Assembly: GCA_032191485.1 (NCBI GenBank)
Contig: JAVDOI010000003.1
Location: 14,511,813 to 14,575,812 of the forward strand
Length of the DNA: 64,000 bases
Direction: 5' to 3'
From: Leptoclinus maculatus
Lineage: Eukaryota; Chordata; Actinopteri; Perciformes; Stichaeidae
Below the pieces are notes generated by a model. It was not told the DNA's origin. It did not search any database and was given only the letters and a program-made list of their open reading frames with translations. Below, piece by piece: positions 42,936 to 61,600 of this stretch. The position numbers were made by a program, and so were the translations under genes. Position 1 is the first letter of the stretch. Each line of letters begins with the position of its first letter.

Positions 42936-43450
42936 TGATGCATAGACTGAATAGAAGAAGTGGACGTAGTCACGTCACAGATTGGATTTTGGACTGCCGT
43001 TTTAGAGCCTCGAGTTCGGCCTTCTTGGCCGTTGCCTTCTAGGCTTTTTGCAACCAGAAAGGACAGAATATAGGTAAAGCTAACCGACCACGGAACAAGA
43101 CATTTCAGGCGACCAAAACGACCAAAACACGGACAACTCCCAGACTGGACAACGCCGTGGTAGCTACATGCCAACCACAGGCCAACTACGCCCTAAAGCA
43201 TACCCTGCTTTATAGTCTATTTAACTCTAAATGGGGTATTGATTTACTAAATGAACATTATGCTGTATTGAAGAAGACTTGAAACTAGCGATTGAGACCA
43301 TAAACTCATGTTTACAATGTTTACTGAGGTAATAAATCTAGTGAGAAGTAGGCTCGTTTTCTCATAGACTTCTATAAAATCTGATTTATTTTTACAACCA
43401 GAAGAGTCGCCCCCTGCTGGCCATCAGAAAGAATGCCTGGTATATGCTCC
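42936..43450. repeat. Long non-autonomous interspersed repeat of a common percomorph family
   Basis: Recognisable blocks in order: GCATAGACTGAATAGAAGAA, GTGGACGTAGTCACGTCACA, TTTTGGACTGCCGTTTTAGA, CCTCGAGTTCGGCC, CAACTCCCAGACTGGACAAC, GCCCTAAAGCATACCCTGCT, ACTTGAAACTAGCGATTGAG, ACCATAAACTCATG, TTTTCTCATAGACTTCTATA, GAGTCGCCCCCTGCTGGCCA. I know this succession as a widespread fish repeat. No coding frame. The family name is not recalled. Confidence 0.75.
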
Positions 43451-43654
43451 CACTCTCAATGTGCTCTCAACAACTTTATTAATATCAGCAAGGGGCAAGT
43501 AGTTACGAGCAGCTTGCACAAAGAGAAACGAAAGTAAGGAACGTTTTGATTATCGGTTAGTTTTACAACCAGTTAAAACATAATCTGAACAAAATTCAGC
43601 AGATTCCCAAATGTAAGCTCAGCGGTGGCTAATGTTAGGAAGCCAGCTGAGATG

Positions 43655-45012
43655 TATGGAAGCCCATTCCCGCCAGCAAAAAAAAAAAAAAAGATCACTA
43701 AAAAAAAGAAATTAAAAATAAGATCACTAAAAAAAAGAAAAAAGAAAAAAATAGTAACTTAAAAAAAAAAAAAAAAAATTGAATTCACAAAAAAAAAAAA
43801 AATAAGGAAATACACCCACAAAATAAATAATAATAATTCTAATAATTTTTCTTTTTTTTTCTTTTACTTTTTTTCCACCAGCAAAAAAAAACAAAAAACT
43901 TTTGGTGCATCCATCTGTAACCATAACACTGACCAGATTTTTCCAGTTGCTATAGAAAGTCGAAATTATGAGATACTTTAACACAACAGTCATAGAAGCA
44001 GCTCTGACATATGAATGGATTGTGAGTACATTGAAGACTTCTTTAAAACGTGGCTTTACAACACATGAAATACAGATGATGTTTCACATGGATTGTACTG
44101 AGCAAACGCACCCTTGAAGCTCTGGAGTATAAAGAATGAAACCAATGTGGCTGAGGTGGCGACCAATAAACTATGGAAGCCCATTCACGCCAGCAAAAAA
44201 AAATAAAATAAGATCACCAAAAAAAAAAATAATAATGAATTCACAAAAAATATATATATGGCGACCAATAAACAGCAACTGGAAACATCTTTTTTTTTTT
44301 TGTGATCTTTTTTTATATATATTTCTTTTTTTTACTTTTTCTCTGTCAGCAAAAAAGAAAAATGTCATGTGTTGTAAAGCCACGTTTTAAAGAAGTCTTC
44401 AATGTACTCACAATCCATTCATATGTCATAGCTGCTTCTATGACTGTTGTGTTAAAGTATCTCATAATTTCGACCTTCTATAGCAACTGGAAAAATCTGG
44501 TCAGTGTTATGGTTACAGATGGATGCACCAAAAGTTTTTTTTTTTTTTTTTGCTGGTGGTGGAAAAAAAGTAAAATAAAAAAAATAAAAAATTATTAGAA
44601 TTATTATTATTTATTTTGTGGGTGGATTTTCTTTTTTTTTATTTTTTTTTTTTGTGAATTACATAATATATATATTTTTTTTAAGTTACTATTTTTTTTT
44701 TTGTGATCTAATTTTTTTTTTTTTGTGATCTAATTTTTTTTTTTGCTGGCGGGAATGGGCTTCCATAACAAAAAGTAAAATAAAAAAAAATAAAAAATTA
44801 TTAGAATTATTATTATTTATTTTGTGGGTGGATTTTTTTTTTTTTTTTTTGTGAATTGCATTTTCTTTTCTTTTTTTTTAAGTTACTATTTTTTTCTTTT
44901 TTCTTTTTTTTAGTGATCTTATTTTTAATTTCTTTTTTTTAGTGATCTTTTTTTTATTTCTTTTTTTAGTGATCTTTTTTTTTTTTTTTGCTGGCAGGAA
45001 TGGGCTTCCATA
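43655..45012. mobile_element. Foldback-type transposable element, copy 2, internally rearranged (6-bp target duplication GAGATG)
   Basis: The outer ends are TATGGAAGCCCATTCCCGCC and its complement (GGCAGGAATGGGCTTCCATA), flanked by GAGATG at 43649-43654 and 45013-45018. The inner arms match those of the 19.3-kb copy (TCTGTAACCATAACACTGAC around 43914, complement around 44505) around a loop that includes ACACATGAAATACAGATGAT. Extra internal termini occur at 44170 (TATGGAAGCCCATTCACGCC) and 44755-44765 (GGGCTTCCATA). The segment 44567-44765 is partly repeated at 44768-45012, so the copy grew by internal duplication or nested insertion. Very long A and T tracts make open frames meaningless. No transposase. 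Confidence 0.85.
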
Positions 45013-45439
45013 GAGATGACACAACATGTAAATACAAAAAACATAGTTGCCGGATGTCACATTTGTCCTCTTTTGGTAACCGACTTGCCCTGCGCCAAGC
45101 TACAACGAACATGAAATTAAAAATTTAATTTGTTAAGCTAATTGCTATTACTGAAAACATAAATTCCCCTTTATAGTAACTGCCATAAACCAGCCATATC
45201 ATTAATTAAAGAAAAAGCTAATTTTGTATTATGTTTTGCTGGATTGGCACCGCATACAGCTTGTTTTTAGCCATATAGTCTCACAATCATTGCTATTTCC
45301 TGCAGTCTTTGCTGTGAACCCTTCTGTTTTCAGAGGCAGCCTCAGTGATTTTGTTGAATCAGACCTACTTCAAAGATGGTTTCAGGGCTTTTGTGTCGAG
45401 GACTGCAGGTACAGCAAACAGGTGCTTTGTGTGCACGTT

Positions 45440-45440
<1 letters not shown>

Positions 45441-45471
<31 letters not shown>
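45441..45471. repeat. (GT)n microsatellite
   Basis: About 15 uninterrupted GT dinucleotides. Confidence 0.93.
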
Positions 45472-45473
<2 letters not shown>

Positions 45474-45942
45474 AGATTGATGGATGTAGTTACAGCTACA
45501 GAATTACTGTCAGCCACAGTACCTGCTGTTCTCTTAAACAAGGAATTGTACTGTCATTATTACTGTGCATAGAAAATTACAGCCAGTCTCATGAAACAGT
45601 GTAGTCATCATCTCCTTGAATAATATTCTCATATATATGTTCTATGTGGAATGTAATAGAAAGCCATCTGTGAGCGGGCATTTGTGTAGCTATGCACTGA
45701 CACTAAATGAGCATCATGGCAATAAATACTGTATATGCCATGCAGGGAAGGGAGACGGACTGCTTCACAAAGAAACTAATGAGATTGATTGATTGGATGC
45801 TCTTGTTCCTAATTGCCTTAATGAAGAATTAATATCATCACTGAATATTTGTGAGAGTGATTATATTATGTTAACGTTTCATGATTGTACCAAAGGAAAT
45901 GTGAATGGTAGGGGAGTTTGTTGTCAGCTACCTGCTGTAAAA

Positions 45943-46818
45943 CAGTGGCGGGCAAGTGTTCTGGGAGGCTAGGCTAACTAGCTTAACGGGAAAACAACAG
46001 CAGCAACACGCATTCTGCTACACACTCAAGGGCCATTCAGATAGATGTATAAAAACGAACCAGTTGACCTTACCAAATGCTGATCACATCCTCCTTTCTT
46101 TGTTGACAAAGAGTTTAATCCCACGGTTAAATCCCAACTCACAAATCCGTTTCTCCTCCGATTTCAGCCATTGAGTGTTAAAAAACAAAGCTAGGTAAAA
46201 AAAATAAAAAATCTACACCAAGCAAAATATATCATAATTTCTTCCATATCTTTCAATTTGAACTCTTACTACTCCGACTAAGCCTCTGCTGTTAAATTTC
46301 GTTTCACAATAGTCACGTGCTCACCCACTGACCAATCACAGCACACGCTGCACCTCACTGCAGAGCTGCTCCTGAAAACTGAGCTGCACGTAATGCTGAC
46401 GTGCTTATAGGCCAGCTAGCAGGCTCTGGCACGTCAAAGAATACGCCCAACATGTCAAACTAAAGATCTGATTGGTTGAACACTATGACAATCATCAATA
46501 TTGTCCCCATTCACTTAAACTGCACATGGATTCACTTGTGAGTCTGCAGGCCTCGGGCCTCTCTTCTTACCTAGAGACACAGAGGTGAAATCTGATTGGA
46601 TAAAAGCTCTACTTAAAACAAGCTGCACTGGAAGCAGAGCAACGGAGGAAGACAGTAGCTGTGCAATGAGAAAATAAGATAATGGGAAAAATATTTTTAT
46701 AAATTATAATACATGTAGTGTATTTATGAAAAATTATTAAATTATAAAATAGCTATAACTTTGTGATTCTGTTTAAGCCAGCAGAGAAGGCTTTGCAGGC
46801 CCTGACGGCCCGCCACTG
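45943..46818. mobile_element. Non-autonomous hAT-type DNA transposon with perfect 8-bp target duplication
   Basis: The ends are CAGTGGCGGGC and its exact complement GCCCGCCACTG, 11-bp terminal inverted repeats. They are flanked by CTGTAAAA at 45935-45942 and at 46819-46826. An 8-bp duplication with a CAG...CTG terminus is the hallmark of the hAT superfamily. The 876-bp interior has no transposase frame. The undamaged ends and target duplication point to a fairly recent insertion. Confidence 0.87.
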
Positions 46819-46826
46819 CTGTAAAA

Positions 46827-54710
<7,884 letters not shown>

Positions 54711-54718
54711 GGCTATCA

Positions 54719-55539
54719 CAGGGGTCGGCAACCCGCGGCTAAACTGGGCATGCGGGTGGGTGCCGGTGTAAACAGGAAGTAGATTGGTTGCTCAAAGCCG
54801 CTAATGTGACTGCAGACGGCCGCTCCGTAGGTCTGATAACGCCGCTGGACACGCTGCTCACTAATCGCTCCAATAACAGCTGCTTCCTCCACAATAATGC
54901 AGACTTTAACTGAACAACAGCTGCTAGTAAAGACAACAAGGTCAGCGACGCCTGTAATCAGTTGTCCATGTTAAATTAACCTGGTAGTCGATCGGTAATC
55001 AAGTTGTTGTTTGTGAGCTTCCTGGTAATGGTCACGTGATGGGGCTGTGACGAATCAGGGAATTGCAGACCCCCGCCCTCGGTAAACTATCAATGGATAA
55101 TTCCAAAAAAGAAAAGTCACGGAGGAAAATAGAGTTTAATTCTGCGTGGACGTATTAATTTGCTTTCACTGCCAACGATGCTGGCTTACCTGTATGCTTG
55201 ATACGTGGCGAGAAATTTACAAACAACAAAAAATGTAATGTTGAAAGACACTTCCAGAACAAACACACAGCATTTGCTGATAAGTGTCACGCTGGAGATG
55301 AGTGAAAAAGAGCGATTTCTCAACTGCTGCAGCAAACTCTCCTCTTCATAAGAGTTTGATATTGTTCTAACAGGTAAAATAGCAATAAAATGTCAAGAGT
55401 TGTCTTTATTCTTGTTCTATATTTTCATAAATACAACAAACTATAGTTGTTGTATATATAATATAAATATATTTAAAACTTGATAAGCTGTGATAAAGGG
55501 CAAAATGGCTCTTTGGATGGTAAAGGTTGTCGACCCCTG
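54719..55539 (+). mobile_element. hAT-type DNA transposon remnant with 8-bp target duplication and broken BED-finger reading frame
   Basis: Terminal inverted repeats CAGGGGTCGGCAACC and GGTTGTCGACCCCTG (14 of 15 positions pair) are flanked by perfect GGCTATCA duplications at 54711-54718 and 55540-55547. CAGGGGTCGGCAACCCGCGG is a known terminus of fish hAT elements. From an ATG at 55093 the plus strand reads a basic peptide, a stop, then GLPVCLIRGEKFTNNKKCNV, ERHFQNKHTAFADKC and another stop. The C...H-x-H-like NVERHFQNKHTAF pattern fits the N-terminal BED-type zinc finger of ZBED/hAT transposases. In-frame stops and the short length show an internally deleted, dead copy. Confidence 0.88.
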
Positions 55540-55547
55540 GGCTATCA

Positions 55548-57878
55548 TATGCTTGCATGTGCTTTTAGGAACCATTTTAAATTCTTCTTAATGAAGCGTT
55601 TCTTTGTAAATTCAGGCATAACAACGCAACTAATACATATGCTTTTTTTTTTTCAAACGCTTCCCAAGCTTCCCCTGATAACCTAATGTTTTCGGGTCAC
55701 AACACTATGAATTCTCGGTAATTCCCTCAGGCAACGTCTGCAGAAATAGATTTTGAATTGAGTGTTTATTCCTTTACTTTATAAATAGGATAAGAGAAAA
55801 TGTATTGTGCCCAGTGGCCCATTATCTCATAATGTCATCTCATTGGTTGCACATTAAAAGGTCAAACAAGGCTGAGGTTGAAAACTGAGGAAACAATTGC
55901 TCATCCCAAGTGATTTTGCTGGTTAGAATTACTGAGAAACATACAAAGATTTAAAAATGTTTTTAGGCGCTATCGCAAAGCAAAGATCGGAAAAAAACTT
56001 CACAATTGTTATTCTCCACTTCAAACTCTACCCTCAACCTACAGGCCTTTGTACATCCAAACATATTCCACATGCAAGTTTGTAAGTGTTTTAAAATGCG
56101 TACAGGTTGCAGATTCATTTTGATGAAACTTTCAGTGAGACCTCCATCATAGATGACGTCCGGCACGACCAAGCCGAGTGACATAATCTCTGGGAGCTAC
56201 GGGAGGCGGAGAGATTTACCAGGGCTCCCAGCGGGTCGAGCAGGTGACCGACAGATGGAGCCGGGCTGGCCGGCCTGCTGACCAGCTGGTTCTCCACTGC
56301 AGGGAGGCCGCTCTCTCTCCCACTGCTGGGCCACTAATCCTCTCCCACCACTACCAGTCACAGGCCTGACCTCGTGATCCCACACTGGTGCCACAGTCAC
56401 CTGCTCGACATAGCGCTTCCTTGCAGAGAAATGTCTTTGCTGCATAGTGAGGAGGTAAAAAAAAACAAGGGCGTGTCAAGGCTGGGTAGCAGAAGGCTGG
56501 CGGATCAATCTCAGCTGGGAGTTGGCGATGTGATTTGCGACAGCGTGATATTCCCTGACATGATTTTCCCACCACCGGCCTCTTGCTGGGACTACACTAA
56601 GCTCCCATAGTTTCAATGCAACATCTTGATCTCTTGTGCGCCACCTTTGCTTCCATGTCCTCCCTTCCTTCATGCTTCACTTCTTTCACTCCCTTATTTC
56701 TGTATCTCAGCACATAGCTAATTCACTTTATTTCACTCCTCCGTTTGTACTTCTGAAAATCACCCAACAGAGTTCCCCATCTGTGATATATATGTTTTTC
56801 AGAAAACTCCAGCCAAGTTGGATATGCTTTTTTGCTAATAAGGTTGTGAATCAAGTCTTTCTTGTTTTATCTGTGCAATATCCGCGCTAGTCTGTTCTTT
56901 CCACTAAAACCACAAGTTCAAATTGTAATTTATTCCACAGGGATCGAGCCTTAACTAATAAAAGCAGCAGTGGCAGTAGTGGAAGAGGAAAAAAACCTAT
57001 ATCTTAAGAGAAATGAAACAAGAGAATGATAGAGTCAGTATCTATATATTGGCAGAAATATTCCACTTAAGACTTTTGGCTCTTGACTCTGGAGCAAAGG
57101 AAGAAAATACGACGCACTTTGGAAGATGGCAGCTGCACTCGGAGATTAGGGGGAATGTTAATCTTTCCACAAAATATATATACCGGGGTCATGACAGGCA
57201 AATATCTCTGGTGACAAATCGATGCAACTTAGCGGGAGCGTTGCGAGAAAAACGTGAAACGCTTGCAAAACAAATGTAGCCGAAACAAAATTACATTTAG
57301 TGGCGAATACATGGGGGCTCTGAAATCGTCTGGGCCCTCAAAGATGCTGACACCAGCAAACAACTTTTCTCAAGTATACAACTCACCGAAACCTTCCCCG
57401 CTTCAGATCTTCCATGAGTAAAGGCTGCTCTTTTCCTCTAAACTGCCTCATTGCAATTTTTTTTTCAGTTTCAAATGCCCTCACTGATTATTGCAGGAAA
57501 ATCACCAAGTCATCCTCTCTGCTTCTCTCATAAAGCAACCGAGTCAATTTTACAGACACTTCACTGAATCTGCAAGATATTTGATTTACTTCATAGCTTA
57601 TTAACTGTGATTAATCATCGCTTCTCAGCCGTAACGATGCTTGGCCGGCCTGTCAAGCTTTGGATTTCTCAACAAGCTAAAGCGGTGACCATGTGGCTGT
57701 AGCGATTCTCGGTAAGGATAGTGTGTTTGTTATCCCCTCTCCAAAGCCAAAAACACAACAACAACTGGAGACTATCTGGCAACAAGATCGCACCAGCAGC
57801 GATGCAAAATCAGGCCAGGGGCGTAAAGTGATGCACGGTTGTTACGCTATTGCATTGACTATTGCATTGCATTGCTTT
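55548..57878. other. Gene-free DNA
   Basis: No exon was supported. 56140-56480 is GC-richer with several overlapping frames on both strands, but none has splice signals or a family match. Otherwise ordinary. Confidence 0.5.
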
Positions 57879-58037
57879 TGTGGTAGTTCCTGCTACAGTA
57901 CATGCCTCAAGGAGCACATTTTGCCATGATGACACACACTCAGAATCTTAAGGGGAAAACAATACCAGCCTCTTCCTGTCGCTGCTAATGATGATTATGG
58001 CTAAATGTGGACACCTACTGTAGCAGGAACTACCACA
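57879..58037. mobile_element. Short inverted-repeat element (MITE-like), 159 bp
   Basis: The ends pair over 21 bases: GTGGTAGTTCCTGCTACAGT (57880) and its complement ACTGTAGCAGGAACTACCAC (58017-58036). The interior has no coding capacity. A clear target duplication was not found. A related, diverged copy follows at about 58213-58600. Superfamily not assigned. Confidence 0.7.
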
Positions 58038-58212
58038 GAAGCAGTTTTGAGTACTTTTACTACACCAACATCTTCAAGTCCGTCCTCCATTTTGATCTTA
58101 ACTCGACACCTGTAATGTTTCGTGACTGCATCTGGCAGAGTCATGATAGTATCATGTTGACAAAGTCTGTCCAAGACAGACAGAAATACATACAAACATC
58201 TGTCGCTATTTT

Positions 58213-58600
<388 letters not shown>

Positions 58601-61600
58601 GAGGTGGGTTTGAGTCCTCTGTCAGTGGACAGATCAACATAATAGTTTCACAGCCGTGACAGATGCAGTCATTCAACTTAACAGGTGAGTAGTTAAGATA
58701 AAAAAAAGTCAGAATTCAAAGATGGGTGCGGTCCGAGCAAGGTTGCTAGAAGTAAGGGGGTAGGAAGAGGGAAAGGGCCATGGGTCCCTGTACTTTACAA
58801 CCGATTTGGCATCGTGGCTGGTGTGATCAAATCACAAGAAGAGGTCTGTTTAGAAAAAACATGATTTATGAGTGGTACATCTGCCACCATTATTATTGCA
58901 AACTGCATACACGCAGCGCTCAATTGGAAAGTTTGACAGGTGCAGTAACAGTAACGAAGGCAGAGGCAGAGCTTAGCAAAGAATCAATACGCGTGTCAGC
59001 AATCCTCTAATATGACAACAGAGCATGATTAACTGATGCCAGTACCACAACATTGTTCATGAACAGTAGAGGGTGGCAACTTGTTAGCCATAAGCTGATG
59101 TGGCTAAAAGCAAGGTTGAATGCAACTAGAAGGCCCACATTGACTGACCAGCCTTGTTTAACCAACCATGAATAAAAAGCCATCAGTACAGGCCTGAAGA
59201 CTGACAGATGAATGTACTAATTTAGGATTATAATGATGCACATGCGCATCTGCGCATACAAAGACAGCCGAGAACACCCATAGGCTCTGTCAGTCCAATG
59301 CCAGGCACTCATTAGCTTTTACGTAACTGTCTGTGTCTCTCCTCATGCCAAATGTCCCAGGGACAGCTTCGCGGGGGGGAGGGGAGGGGACAAACAAGCT
59401 GCGTGTCAGCTGGGAATAATTTTAGGGGCAAGATAAACAAAACATCTTCTCCAAGAGAATGTTGGGTCTTTCAAAAAAAAAAAAAGAATTCCAGGCATAA
59501 AAAGCTTCATCGTTTATTCCGGGATGGATTGTAGGCGGTTCTCTGCTCGTCTTTTCATGTTGTGGAGAAATGACGGGATGGGTTGCACGGTCCACAGATC
59601 TCTGAGCTGTCCTCATCAGAGCCTCTAATATCTCAGAATATGAAGCCATGAACCACAAGACCTCGCTGAGAGAAATTAAAAGATTTCGGATCCGTCAGCT
59701 GTCAGGAGTCATATTTAAGCCATGAAATGTATGAGGGATGTTTGTGTTATTTTGTTTATACCAATACTAGAGCAGTTGCATCAAATTTGCCAGGGTTTCA
59801 TTTGGGTTTTTGTATAATGAATCATATAAATGGCCATGACATTGTCTCTCCTAATGGAGATAATACTCATCACAGAGAGTCTAATGTCTCCTGAGAAAAT
59901 ATAACCCTCTGAATGATTTGACTTATCCAGATTGACTGCATCTATAATTCACCTGGTGCAAACGCCTTCTCAAGGGCAAGTCTGGAGCCTTACCTTCAAC
60001 ACCAACAGGAGAACTCTTACGACTCAATTTATGGAGTTCACATAAGCACTGGACTATTCACCTTCAAGGTACAGAGAGTTTGAATGAAGGGCTGCTCAAC
60101 CATGGCAGCATGCACCTCCACCCATAAAGAACTCCATTTTAATTCACAAGGCGAACACAAATGCACTTCTATTAAATTGGAAATGACATCGGGGGAAAAC
60201 AAAATCCCACTTTGTCACAAGCCAAGAGGTAGATTAAGGAACGCAAGTGAAGAACTCAGTAGGACAATTTAATTCAAATCCCTTAAGGGATTGGCTGTGT
60301 ATAAGGGTAAAACATATAATAAGTAAAAAAAAATAAAATAAAAAAGGCATCATATTTTTCAGCTGGAATGTCATTTTTCACTCAGTTCAAACAGGAAAAG
60401 GTCATTTGGCATCCTGCAGTATTAATGTACCACCATTTATGATTGGTTTTCAATCATTCATTAAAACTTACCACGCTTCAAGGCACAAAGCTATGATTAA
60501 GAAACATTTCTTCCCCCCCTCAGTCTGGCCACCAGTCCTTTTTTCTCCTGCTTTAGGCTCACTCGTCCATTCCGTTTCATTATTTACTTTCTAATTAAAG
60601 CACCTGCAGTTGTGCCCAGCCTCCTTATACTTATACACTGTACTTTATATCCAATGCGTGGTTACAGACAACAGCTAAATTAAACAGTCTGCTACAAGCC
60701 AATCTCTGTAAATGCTGTTTACATGGTGTCTACTAGACTGTCTGGAAGTGGCTCACCTATCCTTCTTCACAAATGTGCTCTCAGTGATATCAATTGCAGG
60801 TAAAGGCAGTGCAATGCCCAGAATACAGCTAGCTGCCACACCTTTCAAAGCATTTCACCTTTTCATTAGCATAAGAACAACGTTTTGTTTCCATAAATAA
60901 ACCAAGTCATGTCAACGGCTGACACACATACACTGACACGGATGCATCACCGGGGAACGTGATAGAAAAGCAAAATTAAACGGACAAAAAAACAGACCTA
61001 CATTCTCGAGCACACCCGCTTCAAATGTTATCAGCAGATTGAATGGGCGTTAACGGCGGTTAGCAGCCTCATCAGCGGTTACTAGTAGGATCAGAAGGCC
61101 GTATCATCTATTCACATGGTTGATCGCCGATACAAATACAAGACGACGACGCTGACTTCTATTGGCCCTCGTAATTATGATACGATCATACCCTGTTTGG
61201 GGTGGCGGCAAGTCCCGAGGAAGAGCATCATGCTTTGAACCAAATTTGACATGTTACATTTGGCCAAATGGTGGAATTGCAATTTCCAGGTTTGTCATGT
61301 GATACCATGGGGCCCAAAAAAGACATTTGATAATCTGATAATTCATTTGTAGGTGAATCAACTTGAAGAGGAGTTAAAGGACACACTAGTGCACTTGCTC
61401 TGTGGGTGAAGACCCGAGTAAAGCATTTACCATCTGAAGCATTAAAATGGTGATAACCACTTCAAAACGCACAATTAATCGGCTGATAACATTCAGAATA
61501 AATACTCAACGGAGAGAGCATCATTGCGCTGATACTTCCAAATATCATAAATTAGCTGTTGTATTCTCGCTGAGGTGTGCACTCACAGATGACACTAAAT

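Noticed and set aside
43727..45060. Phe/Lys-rich frames around the A and T tracts
   Set aside because: They translate the homopolymer-rich arms of the foldback element. No transposase motif is present.
55480..55686. 68-codon plus-strand frame at the right end of the hAT remnant
   Set aside because: It crosses the element border into flanking DNA, so it cannot be a conserved coding unit.
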